Shown: positions 13,201 to 24,739 of the stretch, one piece after another
How positions within the stretch are numbered: position 1 is the stretch's first letter
Layout of the letters: every line of letters begins with the position of its first letter
Source: Mytilus galloprovincialis
Taxonomy: Eukaryota; Mollusca; Bivalvia; Mytilida; Mytilidae
Assembly: GCF_965363235.1 (NCBI RefSeq)
Contig: NC_134839.1
Span: 97,793,743 to 97,857,742 of the forward strand
Direction of reading: 5' to 3'
DNA length: 64,000 nucleotides
The notes under the pieces: model-generated
Told to the model about the DNA's origin: nothing
Database searches by the model: none
What the model saw: the letters and a program-made list of their open reading frames with translations, nothing else
Made by a program: the position numbers and the translations under genes

Positions 13201-16200
13201 AATTTTTTGCAGAGAGAATCCATCAACATCAGCCAAATTAGTTTTCTAAATTGTTTTCTTGGATGCATTTTATCATCCATAGATTATATATACTTCGGTC
13301 ATTATTTTCTTGTTGAGGAAAACCTCTACAGATTTTTTCAGGTTTGTTTGGGACATGTGCCCTCTACATTTAGGATCATTCCATTAGAATGGAAACTATC
13401 AGACTTATCTTTTGAAGTCTGAGAGTTCTTGCTGTTCTCCAATTGGATCTGTAGTTTCTTTCCGAGATCCTTTTTAGTAGGATTTTCGGCTTTCCTCTAC
13501 CATTGATACAGCAAGGCATTTGGCAGTGTCGGTTTTGATATGTATTTTGTCATAACCGATTCCTCGTTATTACCTTAGCGTATTTTGCCACGGCATTTGT
13601 GGGGCATCCGGGGTGACCTTGTTTATGTATATAGTTTTGCACTTTTTCATACTTTGAGGACTTAGCGAATCAGGTGAGTGTGTGAGTTTAGTATGTTTTA
13701 TTTTATTGCATTGTATTTTGTTTTGGGAAGGTTAACTTTCTGGTAATAAGACCCGTCACGGCCTGGCTGGGGAATTGGGTCGGCAAATGCTCACATTAAT
13801 CTGTACAGATACAGGCTCCAAATTTCCTCCTTTATACGCCATAACTCATGATGGTGCTCCTAATTATAGGAGGCTCATACAGAGACAAGACAAGAAAAGA
13901 TTGGTTAGAAAAATTATCTTATCTTATCTTATTGTTTTCGCATGTTTATGCCTTTAACCAGTTGGACTGATTTGTGACTATTAATAACACAAGATCTCCC
14001 ACTTTTACAAAACGTCTAAATTAATTTTATGCTTTTATCAGATCGATTATCACGATTTCCTATAGCTAAATATAGACACAATGGTACGTTTGTAAACACA
14101 GCATCTTCAACAATTTACAGTTGTACAAACTTGACAGAACTTTTAGCATTGCACTATTTTTTTTTTTTTTTTTTTTTTTTTTTGCACTGTTACAAACACT
14201 ACCAGGGGATAATCCATAATGATTTCGTTTTGATTTAAATGTTTCAGCACATGTATAATTAACCCCAACTTTATCCTGGTAAACTTTGTCTCCTTTTGAA
14301 ATATAAAACCTATTAAAATGATTTCCTGTTTAAGTATTTTATTGATATAAAGTTAAAACCTTCTTGCTTCTCACTAGACAGCACTCCTGTCCTAGCTGTC
14401 AGGTTTAATTTTTATATATGTGGATGAAAAATCAAAGTCCCCAAAACATTAACATGACAGCAATTGCTTTTATAGCCTTTAAGGCTTTGCTTTTTTTTTT
14501 ACAGAAGAGTGTCCACAATGCACTTGCACTGCACTTGCACTGCACTATAATAATAGTAGAATAGAATGATATACAAATAGAAAAAAATATCTCTGTAAAT
14601 TAACCTCAGTGTCAGGTATCATGAGAGATGTGATCTGTTTCTATGACATGTGCTAAGAACCTGCGGTCATCCGATGTTCGGTACTTCAGTACTTTGATTT
14701 TTCAAACTAAGATACAATCTCTTATTTTACTATCCATACTACAATACAGCTTAATTTTAGAATGGATAGTCAAATAAAGGATTGCATCAGACTATCATAT
14801 TACAAATAACGATAAGTAAAATGACAAAAATAAAAATAATACTTCCAATTTTAAAATTGACAGCCCAAAAACCTAGTTGCAATTTAACATTCATTGATAT
14901 TGGGAAGCATATTTATAAGCGCAATTTGATATCTCCTATATTGTTGGTTACATAGAATTGATTGGAAATCTTCATGACATGTGAAATTCTGTGTTGATTG
15001 GATACAGTATTTTGAGTTATTGTTATCTTTAGTTTTATCATGAAGAAACCCCCATGGGAGACTAATAATTTTGTGTTTCTGGTTTCAATAATTATTTTAA
15101 TAGTTTTAAAAAGTCAGCATTCAAATACACAAATTATTTTAGGTATTTAATCTTAAACTGTGAAAAATTAAAAAATATTAGGAATATTAAGCAACTCATT
15201 TTTTTTATATTAGGTCAACGGTATAAGGGAGACAATTCCAATTGACGTGATAAAAAATTGTACTGAAATTTATTAGGACAATATCAGCCAAACAAATCGC
15301 GAGAAATTACTCTAAATCAGGATAATGTAGTGTTGGTAAAAAATTCAGGTTTCTGTGTATTGTTTAATGAATAACTGTATAGATTTTAAGTAAAACGTAA
15401 CTGTCTTCGATAATTTACGACCTGTTATTGCAAACTATCATCTTCAAAAATACCTTAAAGTTTGTCACAAAGGAGATGGTAAGTGTTATAAATAACTTCT
15501 GAAATTGATTTTGATATTGCAAAAGTCGTAACATTTCTTCACTATTTTCCGTATCAAATTATAAATGATATTTTAATGAATAGGATGTTGCTAATATGAC
15601 ATTTTTAACAGTGTTTTTTTCTTATATGCATTATGAATTATTATATACGTTATAATGTTGTTTTTTTAAAGATTATTTAGGGTATAATGACAGAGACAAT
15701 GAACAGCAAGAATTTTTTTTCTTCAAGACGACTTAATATAGTAAAATTATCAATACTTGAACATGCCAAAAATTCAATACACATGTACAATGGACAATGG
15801 TACCGAAAATAGAAGTTTTAAAGGATTATACATTTTTCCAAATGGTTTCATGTAAAGTTAAAAATTTCAATAAACTGAGAAATATGTGTTTAACCATTAT
15901 AATTCTCTATCCAAACAGTTGTTGTTTCTAATTTTTACTTTTTGTAACCCTTGGATTTAATTCGTGTGTATCGTGCATGATCGACGATTCATATCACAGT
16001 GAAACAGACATATTGGGATTTTCTCGCTGTGTTGGTGGCTTTCGGCTGTTTTCTGCTCTTTAGTCAGGCTGTTGTCTCTTTGACACATTCCCCATTTCCA
16101 TTCTCAATTCTATGTCATAAGCAGTTGTATTAGAGTAGCATGTTGTCGTATCAACTTACAGACGGTAAAACTATTAAACACAAATGTATTACAGTGACTT

Positions 16201-19200
16201 GACTGTAAGTGTTGCTATCCACCAATTGCAACTTGTTTAAAGTTCTGACCAAATTGCAATTTGTTTTATAAAATCAAATTGTTCAACTGGTCAGAAATTT
16301 GAACTAACTGCTGTAGAAAACCACAGTCAAGTAGTGAAAGTGCAAGGTGATGAAATAAAACATACTTACAATCCTATAAGACTTTAACTCCACTTTAATG
16401 ATGTTGTGACAAAATCAGTTTATCAGTTTGTATAGGTATACTATAGTCATTTCCATGCTGAAGGAACTGTTATTATTTTGAATTGCTATAAAAATGTCCA
16501 AACTAAGCTTTCATATAGTTTTTCTTTCTAATTTGACTTTCACATTTTGGCTGAACAATTTGTTCAATATTTTGACCAGTTGAACAATTTGTTTTAATTA
16601 AACAAATTGCAATTTGGTCAAAATTTTGAATGAGTTGCAATTACTGAATAGCAACACTATAACAGTCAAGTCACTGTAAGTCCCCCAAAAAACGTAAATA
16701 CCTGTATGCCATCGATTCGAAGTATCTGGCTCTATTACTCATTGGTGTTTCGATGATTTCGTTACCAATAACTAACAATGTGTCACGTGGACAAGCAGCA
16801 CAGTTCTGATTTTCAATTTCAAAAAATGGTGTTTTAATTGATTTGCTGTAGTCAATCTTTTCTGGGCGTAAGAGCTTCACATTACACTGATATTCTAAAA
16901 TACGGGCAAGATTATCAAACTGAACCCTTGCTTTTTGTATGGTTTCATCCTTCCTCAGACCGGCTCTGAAATAGAAACAAAAATATGAATACATCAGATG
17001 TTGAGATGTATTGTTACGGTATCATCTCTTCAATTGTGAGCTTCATGATTGAAGTTTAACGTTACCTTGTGATGTCACACTTATTTTATTGTCATAATCA
17101 AGTCAAAATTGACACATTATACCTAAACATAGTCATTTTAAAAAAAAATATTTTTTTGTAAAATTGGACATTTTACCCTCACTGATTTTGTGACTGATTT
17201 TTTAAAAATTTTGTTCTTATTCTATGCTTTAACACCTCTGTTCCAGTATGGAGTGAGGCAGTTTTACCACTAAAACATGATAACACCTCTGTTCCAGTAT
17301 GGAGTGAGGCAGTTTTACCACTAAAACATGATAACACCACTGTTCCAGTATGGAGTGAGGCAGTTTTACCACTAAAACATGATAACACCACTGTTCCAGT
17401 ATGGAGTGAGGCAGTTTTACCACTAAAACATGATATCACCTCTGTTCCAGTATGGAGTGAGGCAGTTTTACCACTAAAACATGATAACACCACTGTTCCA
17501 GTATGGAGTGAGGCAGTTTTACCACTAAAACATGATAACACCACTGCTCCAGTATAGAGTGAGGCATTTTTACCACTAAAACATGATAACACCACTGCTC
17601 CAGTATGGAGTGAGGCAGTTTTACCACTAAAACATGATAACACCACTGCTCCAGTATAGAGTGAGGCATTTTTACCACTAAAACATGATAACACCACTGC
17701 TCCAGTATAGAGTGAGGCATTTTTACCACTAAAACATGATAACTCGGGCACATTCTTTATGTTCATGTTTAGAGTTACGAGTCTATAATTCAGTTGAATG
17801 ATGTCTGTCAGATGTGTTTGTTGTTTATTTCTTGGACATAAACGAGTCTGTTAGCTTTCTCGATTGGTCGTTTGGATTGTTTCACACTTTGTAATGTCGG
17901 TTCCTGTTATATAAAAACTATACGATATTGGTTTCTTATTGTTAATGTCGTACAGTGACCTATAGTTGCCTATATGCACGTCATTTGGAGCCATGTGTAT
18001 AGTTTTCTTCACAGAAATTTAATAGTAATTTTTCATAACAACCCTCCTGTTTGATATCTCGTGCTTAATCATTTTTTTTTTGTTGAGTTCACATTTGTGT
18101 GTGTGATCCTAACAATCTTTTCCCATAAACAAACTTTATTATAAAACAAGAATGTGTCCATAGTACACGGATGCCCCACTCCCACTATCATTTTCTATGT
18201 TCAGTGGACCGTGAAATTGGGGTCAAAACTTTAATTTGGAATTAAAATTAGAAAGATCATATCATAGGGAACATGTGTACTAAGTTTCAAGTTGATGTAA
18301 CTTTAACTTCATCAAAAACTACCTTGACCAAAAACTTTAACCTGAACTTTGCACTATCATTTTCTATGTTCAGTGGACCATGAAATTGGGGTCAAAACTA
18401 TAATTTGGCATTAAAATTAGAAAGATCATATCATGGGGAACATGTGTATTAAGTTTCAAGTTGATTGGACTTCAGCTTCATCAAAAACTACCTCGACCAA
18501 AAACTTTAACCGGACGGACGAACGGAGGCACAGACCAGAAAACATAATGCCCCTCTACTATCGTAGGTGGGGCATAAAAAACAAGAGTGCATACGCTGAA
18601 ATATCTCGCCTTCTTTACTAACCATTGATATTATGTTGATAGTCCTAAATATAAAATGTATACAACTAACATGATCCAAGAAAATGAGGTCAAGGTCAGA
18701 TAAACCAATAAAATTAACAGAAATATATGTACACCTTACCATCACTCAATACACCAAATATAGTTGACCTGTTGCCTATAGTTTCTAAGAAACAGACTAA
18801 ATCAAGAAAACTAAACATCAACCAATGAAAATGAGATCATGGTTAGATAAACCATGCCAGGCAAACATATACACCTTACAATCAATATATGCATTAAATA
18901 TAGTTAACCTAGTGCCTATAGTGTCTAAGAAACAAACTTAACCAAGAAAACTAAACATTGACCAATGAACCATGGAAATGAGGTCAAGGTCACATGAACC
19001 ATGACAGGCAGACATGTACAGCTTACAATTCGTCCATACAACAAATAAAGTTGACCTATCGCTGATGATTTAAGAAAAAGACCTAATCACAAAAACTTAA
19101 CACCGAGCAATGAACTGTGAAAAGGAGGTTGAGATCAAATAAAAGCTGCGAGACTGACATGTACATCATAAAATATTTCTATACACCAAATATAGATGAC

Positions 19201-22200
19201 CTATTGCATATAGTAATAGAAAAAAAAAAAAAACTCAAAAACTGAACTTTGACCACTGAACCATGAAAACCAGGTCAAGGTCAGATGACATCTAGCAGCT
19301 ATAACAGTACGCCTTATAATCATTCCATAAAACAAATATAGTAGACCTGTAGCATAAAGTACAAGAAAAACAGACCAAAACACAAAAACTTAACTATAAC
19401 CACCGAACCATGAAAATGAGGTCAAGGTCTGATGAGACCTGCCAGTTGGACATGTACACCTTAGAGTCCTTCCATACACCGAATATACTAGACATATTGC
19501 TTATGGCTTATAGTATCTGAGATAATGAAAATGAGGTCAAGGTCTGAAAAGACCTGCCAGTTGGACATGTACACCTTGGAGTCCTTCCATACACCGAATA
19601 TACTAGACATATTGCTTAAGGCTTATAGTATCTGAGATATGGACTTGACCACCAAAACTTAACCTTGTTCACTGATCCATGAAATGAGGTCGAGATCAAG
19701 TGTAAACTGTCTGACGGACATGAGGACCGTGTAAGGTACGGACATACCAAATATAGTTATACTATTAGCGAGGACCGTGTAAGGTAAGGACATACCAAAT
19801 ATAGTTATCCTATTACTAATAATAAGACAGAAATTAACATTACAAACTAGAGGCTCTAAAGAGCCTGTGTCGCTCACCTTGGTCTATGTGAATATTAAAC
19901 AATGAACACAGATGGATTCATGACAAAATTGTGTTTTGGTGATGGTGATGTGTTTGTAGATCTTACTTTACTAAACATTCTTGCTGCTTACAATTATCTC
20001 TATCTATAACAGTACTTTCTGTGGAAAATGTTATTGAAAATCTTCAAATTTTAAGAAAATTGTTAAAAATTGACTATGAAGGGCAATAACTCCTTAGGGG
20101 GTCAATTGACTATTTTGGTCATAGTGACTTATTTTTAGTTCTTATTTAGCTGTACATTATTGCTGTTTACAGTTTATCTCTATCTATAATAATATTCAAG
20201 ATAATAACAAAAAAACAGCAAAATTTCCTCAAAATTACCAATTCAGGGGCAGCAACCTAACAACCGATTATCCGATTCATCTGAAAATTCCAGGGCAGAT
20301 AGATCGTGACCTGATCAACAATTTTATTTCCTGTCAGATTTGCTCTTAATGCTTTGGTTTTTGAGTTATAAGCCAAAAACTGCATTTTACCCCCATGTTA
20401 TATTTTTAGCCATGGTGGCCATCTTGGTTTGTTGGCCGAGTTACCGGACACATTTTTTTAACTAGATACCCCAATGATGATTATGGCTAAGTTTGGTTAA
20501 ATTTGGCCCAGTAGTTTCAGAGGAGAAGATTTTTCTAAAAGATTACTAAGATTTACGAAAAATGGTTAAAAATTGACTATAAAGGGCAATAACTCCTAAA
20601 GTGGTCAACTGACCATTTTGGTCATGTTGACTTATTTGTAGATCTTACTTTGATGAACATTATTGCTGTTTACAGTTTATCTCTATCTATAATAATATTC
20701 AAGATAATAACCAAAAACAGCAAAATTTCCTTAAAATTACCATTTCAGGGGCAGCAACCCAACAACGGAATGTCCGATTCATCTGAAAATTTCAGGGCAG
20801 ATAGATCTTGACCTGATAAACTATTTTACCCTGTCAGATTTGCTCTAAATGCTTTGGTTTTTGAGTTATAAGCCAAAAACTGCATTTTACCCCTATGTTC
20901 TATTTTTACCCATGGCGGCCATCTTGGTTGGTTGGCTGGGTCACGCCACACATTTTTTTTAACTAGATACCCCAAAGATGATTGTGGCCAAGTTTGGATT
21001 AATTTGGCCAAGTAGTTTCAGAGGAGAAGATTTTTGTAATAGATTACTAAGATTTACGAAAAATGGTTAAAAATTGACTATAAAGGGCAATAACTCCTAA
21101 AGGGGTCAACTGACCTATTTGTAAATCTTACTTTGCTGAACATTATTGCTGTTTACAGTTTATCTCTATCTATAATAATATTCAAGATAATAACCAAAAA
21201 CAGCAAAATTTCCTTAAAATTACCAATTCAGGGGCAGCAACCCAACAACGGGTTGTCCGATTCATCTGAAAATTTCAGGGCAGATAGATCTTGACCTGAT
21301 AAACAATTTTACCCATGTCAGATTTGCTCTAAATGCTTTGGTTTTTGAGTTATAAGCCAAAAACTGCATTTTACCCCTATGTTCTATTTTTAGCCATGGC
21401 GGCCATCTTGGTTGGTTGGCGGGGTCACGCCACACATTTTTTAAACTAGATACCCCAATGATGATTGTGGCTAAGTTTGGTTTAATTTGGCCCAGCAGTT
21501 TCAGAGAAGATTTTTGTAAAAGTTAACAACGACGACGGACGACGGACGACGACGGACGCCGGACGCCGGACGCAAAGTGATGGGAAAAGCTCACTTGGCC
21601 CTTCGGGCCAGCTGAGCTAAAAAATCTTAACATTTTTTTTGAAGTAGTCACTGATCCGCATAATTGAGGTCAAAGACAATGGACATTTGACAGACGGAAA
21701 CTTCGTAATATGAGGCATCTATATTCAAAGTATGAAGCATCCAGGTCTTCCTCCTTCTAAAATAAAACGCTTTAAAGAAGTAAACTAACGCCGCCGACGC
21801 CGGATCACTATCCCTATGTCGAGCTGTCTGCGCGTATTAAAATTACCATCATGCATTTTTAAATAATATAAAGTTGCTATATCTATACTATTAAACGAGA
21901 AGACCTCATTTTTGGTGTCGCTTCTCTTCTTTCCACAATAAATTAATCAACACGACTCTGTGTCCTATATGTACAGTGCATAGTCGCATTTGTCATCCAT
22001 TCATATGATTATTCAGATTGAGTTATTTTGGGAGAAAAACGAGAAAAAAGGCATCCGGATATTGTCCCGTCATTGGACGAAATTTTAAGTCAGATTATAC
22101 TTCCGGTTTGCGTTTTTCTGTATACTTTGAACAAACAAATAGTACGAATAAAGTATATTTTAATTCTGTTCAGAGTTTATTAAATGGAGAGGGTCTGTAT

Positions 22201-23061
22201 ACTATGTCAATTGACCACCATGGATCGATTACTAAACTAAGAATTGAAAGTAAATACACTTTACTTTATTTATATAGTAATATCAAGGACGTATAACTAA
22301 CATACGTCATTGGTAATATACAGATAAGCGCTAAAATTATTCATGTGAACTTTTGATACCTTTTCTGAAATTCTCCATTCATTAAATATTTTACAAAATT
22401 CATTGATTACAAAAAAAAGATGTGGTATGATTGCCATGTTGAGACAACTCTCCACAAGAGACCAAAATGACACAGAAATTAACGACTATAGGTCACCGTA
22501 CGGCCTTCAACAACGAGCAAACCCCATACCGCATACTCAGCTTTAAAAGGCCCCGAAATGACGATGTAAAAAAATTCAAACGAGAAAACTAGCGGCCTTA
22601 TTTATGTACAAAAAAGGAACGAAAAACAAATATGTAACACACAAACAAACGACAACCACTGAACTACAGGCTCCTTACTTAAATGTTCATTACATACTAA
22701 ATGTATGTTCATATTGAAATTGATAGAAAACCAAAATTTGGGAATTTTGGAAATGAAGGAGGAGGTATAAAACTTCTAACAACACTTTACATACTTTTAA
22801 CTCCGCTCTGAATGCCCGCGATTTCGCGGGTGTGTTCTAGTCAAATATTTATAATGATATGCAGTTGCACATACACAGATTAATGTAGCTGATTTGTAGA
22901 GTGGATATATATAATACGTACGTAAATGTATTGAGATCTGCAGCATCCAATTTACTTCTATAAGCCGGTTCATCTTGTGGTATACATGCGTAATCTGGGA
23001 TTCCTAGAATTATTTCTTCAAGAGGATCCCATTCGTTATACGAACTGACTATATCCATCAT
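7277..23061 (-). CDS. Amidinotransferase of the glycine amidinotransferase / StrB1 family
   Basis: Seven coding exons, joined on the minus strand: 23061-22922, 16965-16702, 12987-12816, 10218-10053, 9946-9825, 9147-8997 and 7398-7277. All introns are GT-AG and the phases sum to 378 codons plus TAA. Family enzymes move the amidino group of arginine to an acceptor amine, releasing ornithine. The catalytic signatures are FDAAD at residues 194-198, SPVHID with His246, and GGGIHC with Cys359. CPRDTLLVIGNEIIETPM in exon 2 is the usual family block. The ATG at 23061 follows an in-frame TGA directly, so the protein starts at MMDIVSSYNEWDPLEEIILG and lacks the mitochondrial presequence of vertebrate GATM. 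In that respect it resembles short StrB1-type proteins. Substrate not determined. An untranslated upstream exon is possible. Confidence 0.9.
7508..7690 (-). repeat. Antisense copy of the gagcaacacg-type repeat
   Basis: Lies in intron 6 of the amidinotransferase gene. It holds GACTGAGCAACAC and GGTAAGCAGATCCTGTTCTA, matching in inverse order the copies at about 1405 and 27980. A short hairpin (GCACCACC...GGTGGTGC) sits inside. Confidence 0.5.
7700..8990. other. Remainder of amidinotransferase intron 6
   Basis: AT-rich intron sequence. I see no RNA gene or clear mobile element. Confidence 0.4.
9543..9772 (+). mobile_element. tRNA-derived SINE, 5' part eroded, in amidinotransferase intron 5
   Basis: GTGAGTTCGAATTCC at 9581-9595 matches an RNA polymerase III B box (GGTTCGANNCC) with small changes. 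It is followed by a non-tRNA body (GACTAGGATTGTCAGTTTTC ... CCACCAATAAAAACTG) and a tail of ATCA-like repeats (AATCAATCAAT, 9760-9771). The A-box region is degraded. The layout of tRNA head, conserved centre and simple-repeat tail is that of mollusc SINEs. It is antisense to the host gene. Confidence 0.75.
10230..12000. other. Left part of amidinotransferase intron 3
   Basis: AT-rich intron with no recognised gene or repeat boundaries. Confidence 0.35.
12015..12435. repeat. Cluster of CTACGAAACG motifs
   Basis: The 10-mer CTACGAAACG, usually preceded by GTCCMC, occurs at 12032, 12224 and 12384. A one-base variant is at 12399 and the inverted form CGTTTCGTAG is at 12424-12433. The first two units are about 190 bp apart, which could reflect eroded tandem units. 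Confidence 0.5.
13010..16010. other. Amidinotransferase intron 2, body
   Basis: Mostly anonymous sequence. It has a run of 27 T at 14157-14183 and a small tandem CACTTGCACTGCACTTGCA near 14520. Several 60-100 codon ORFs at 13046-14240 have no recognisable domain and overlap in several frames. Confidence 0.4.
16015..16115 (-). repeat. Antisense copy of the AATGTGTCAAAGAGACAAC repeat
   Basis: Reads GTTGTCTCTTTGACACATTC then CCCATTTCCATTCTCAATT on the plus strand, the same boundary as at 30555-30617. It is the inverse of 61530-61570. Confidence 0.65.
16192..16676. mobile_element. Tc1/mariner-type foldback MITE next to amidinotransferase exon 2
   Basis: A 485-bp element bounded by TA on both sides (16190-16191 and 16677-16678). 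Both ends begin CAGTGACTTGACTGT, and the CAGTG start with a TA target is typical of Tc1-like elements. The two arms stay similar for about 110 bp (shared GACCAAATTGCAATTTGTTT and TTGTTCAACTGGTCA), leaving about 265 bp in the middle. There is no transposase. The right end lies 24 bp from the splice donor of exon 2 (16701). Confidence 0.85.
17225..17745. repeat. 51-bp minisatellite, about ten copies
   Basis: The unit reads GATAACACCTCTGTTCCAGT followed by ATGGAGTGAGGCAGTTTTAC and CACTAAAACAT, 51 bp. Copies differ at a few fixed sites (CTCT/CACT, GTTCC/GCTCC, TATGG/TATAG, CAG/CAT). Because 51 is a multiple of three, several minus-strand frames stay open (up to 195 codons of a 17-residue repeat). 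It lies inside amidinotransferase intron 1. Confidence 0.9.
18147..18577 (+). mobile_element. Non-autonomous element with two 170-bp core units and a terminal hairpin
   Basis: Starts CAAGAATGTGTCCATAG after an A-rich target. Two units starting CACTATCATTTTCTATGTTC are about 170 bp apart. A GGACGGACGAACGG tract follows. The end is a hairpin at 18547-18575: ATGCCCC pairs with GGGGCAT and inner CTAC pairs with GTAG around TATC. It has no ORF, and its architecture parallels the larger hairpin-ended elements in this window. Confidence 0.65.
18582..19846 (+). mobile_element. Tandem-core element, 5' part (interrupted by the next element)
   Basis: Starts CAAGAGTGCATACGCTG directly after the preceding element. 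It consists of about six or seven diverged units of roughly 130-190 bp marked by GAGGTCAAGGTCA, CATGTACACCTTA and CCAAATATAGTTGACC. A related 3' part appears after the inserted element, at 21621-21850. Confidence 0.6.
19847..21620 (+). mobile_element. Helitron-like non-autonomous element, copy 1 (three 500-bp cores)
   Basis: The 5' end carries the hairpin AGGCTCT-AA-AGAGCCT followed by TCGCTCACCT. The 3' end is AGCTCACTTGGCCCTTCGGG then CCAGCTGAGCTAA, a long hairpin with a TTCG loop. Three diverged cores repeat at about 500-504 bp (marker ATTGACTATAAAGGGCAATA near 20066, 20569 and 21070). A GACGGACGAC-rich tract precedes the end. It appears inserted inside the flanking tandem-core element. 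Confidence 0.85.
21621..21850 (+). mobile_element. 3' part of the interrupted tandem-core element
   Basis: Contains AATTGAGGTCAAAGACAATG, CAGACGGAAACTTC, CATCCAGGTCTT and GCCGGATCACTATCCCTATG. A fragment with the same order of motifs stands alone at 28230-28460. It completes the element that begins at 18582. Confidence 0.55.
21882..22840 (+). mobile_element. Canonical non-autonomous Helitron
   Basis: The 5' end is TCTATACTATTAAACGAG preceded by A. The 3' end has the hairpin CCCGCG-ATTT-CGCGGG (22815-22830), then TGTGTT and CTAG followed by T. TC...CTRR ends, a hairpin just upstream of the 3' end, no terminal inverted repeats and insertion between A and T are all Helitron hallmarks. The 92-codon ORF at 22018-22296 lies inside and shows no Rep or helicase motif. 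Another repeat (22412-22676) is inserted within. Confidence 0.85.
22412..22676 (+). repeat. GATGTGGTATGATTGCC repeat inserted in the Helitron
   Basis: Runs from about GATGTGGTATGATTGCC through ACTCTCCACAAGAGACC, GTCACCGTACGGCCTTC and GAAAACTAGCGGCC to CCACTGAACTACAGGCTCC. A short antisense fragment is at 3109-3156. Dispersed family, class not determined. Confidence 0.55.
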
Positions 23062-24730
23062 TCAGGGGATGCAGGCCTTTTGTGAAATTAAGTAACAGGT
23101 GATAAAAATACTGTGCCATTATAAAAAAAATGGATCGATGATTACTTTATCAAATGAGATATGCCGCTTTTCAGATTACAAAAAAATGTTTACTGTTAAT
23201 TGGTGACATGCTTTTACCGCATCTGCTGCATTTAACGATTTCTAACTGTAAAACAAAGTTTACTCAAGCCATGCTATGATTAAAAGAAAAAAAGTCCAAA
23301 TGAATGAAGACAAAACAGAAAGAAACATTAAATAGATTCAAAGAATTATCGTTAATGATTGTTAATTCTAACCCACATAATTTTTTAACGATAATGTGCA
23401 TTGGGATCTATTTACATTGCCTGTTTTATTCTTAACCTATAATGGAATAAAAATAAGAACCAAAAAACTAACTTACCTCAACTTTAGTTTGACGACTTGT
23501 GATATTTACCGGTATGTGGTTTGTAACTAAAGAGTGTTGACCATAGCTAATCTTAGTTTTGTGTTTATCAACAAGGCAGTTTTAAAATTGCAGATAATCA
23601 GACTAATAAATTACTTTGAAGTATATAAATATTTGAAAATCTAACAAAATGTCATTTTTCCGGTCAAGGTGACAACTGGACACAAGGATTATACGACCCT
23701 CGCGCGACAAGGTTGCGGAGTGATGCAGTTATGTTTTCCGTCTGTCCAGTTTAGGACTATTATACTATAAACATAATAGTCACAGGTCAAGAATTGTATT
23801 CTTTACATATAATTTCCCAAAAATTAAAGGTTTTCATGATTTCTCGTTTTTAAATATTATTACTCAAACAATGCCAATGATTGATATTTTTTAATATTCC
23901 AGGTGTTGTAATACAGGAGATTTCCATACTTCTCCATGAAAGCTGACCACTTACTAAACTACAAATTGACATGATCTTGAACTCTCTGAAGGCCAAGTGG
24001 TCACTCATGTTATTGTTGAGCCCCAGTTATTCCCCTCTATATCTAAAAACAATATCAAAGTATGATGATGGTGAAAGTTTGAAAAGTAGGTCAGTTGTCA
24101 GAATACATGGTAAACAACTACAGACGCTAAAGACGATAAAAAAAAACATTCTAAACAAGTTGACCAATATCTTTGTTGTTCTTCAGTGGTTGTTGGCGAA
24201 GTATGGTTGTCTATAATTGCTGACATCCACTTTATTTGAACTTGGTGGAAATTTGTCTCATTGGCGATCATAGTGATATCGCATCTGCATTTTCATATAT
24301 AGCTATCATGAAAAACCACCGTTGGAAAAACATATCAACCGTAATTAACAAAACTCCTATGAACAAAGATATTGGTCTTATCAACTTATCTAGAATGTTT
24401 AAAGTCAGCATCCACCAAATAAAAGAGAGAAAACAGTTGATTATCTGACTAAGGACAATCAACCTCGAAAGTTTCAGGTATCAAACGCACAATTTGAGAG
24501 CATAACAATTGTTTTATTTGTTTTGAACTTGTTGGCATAAAAAATAAAGCGTTGTATACAAGGGAGTCATTTCCAAAAACTTCATCAACTCGATAGAAAT
24601 TACTGAAATGAAAGTATGTTTTCCTTATTTGCCCTCGGTCTTCATATCCGTTGTATCCTATTTCCGGTAGCGATGATACATAATGAACTTCCAGATAAAA
24701 CGATTCACATTCGTAGGACAATTGTACAAT
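23062..24730. other. Upstream region of the amidinotransferase gene
   Basis: The promoter and any untranslated first exon of the minus-strand amidinotransferase gene should lie here. I could not fix a start site. ORFs at 23971-24721 are short, overlap on both strands and look non-coding. Confidence 0.35.
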
Positions 24731-24739
24731 AGCAGGTAA

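Noticed and set aside
14157-14183. Run of 27 T
   Set aside because: Plain homopolymer. No SINE or LINE body with target duplication could be attached to it.
17179-17766. 195-codon ORF of 17-residue repeats
   Set aside because: It follows from a 51-bp minisatellite lacking stops. Two other frames are also open and copy differences change amino acids freely.
22018-22296. 92-codon ORF in the Helitron
   Set aside because: No Rep, helicase or captured-gene similarity that I recognise. It is probably a chance frame in a non-autonomous element.
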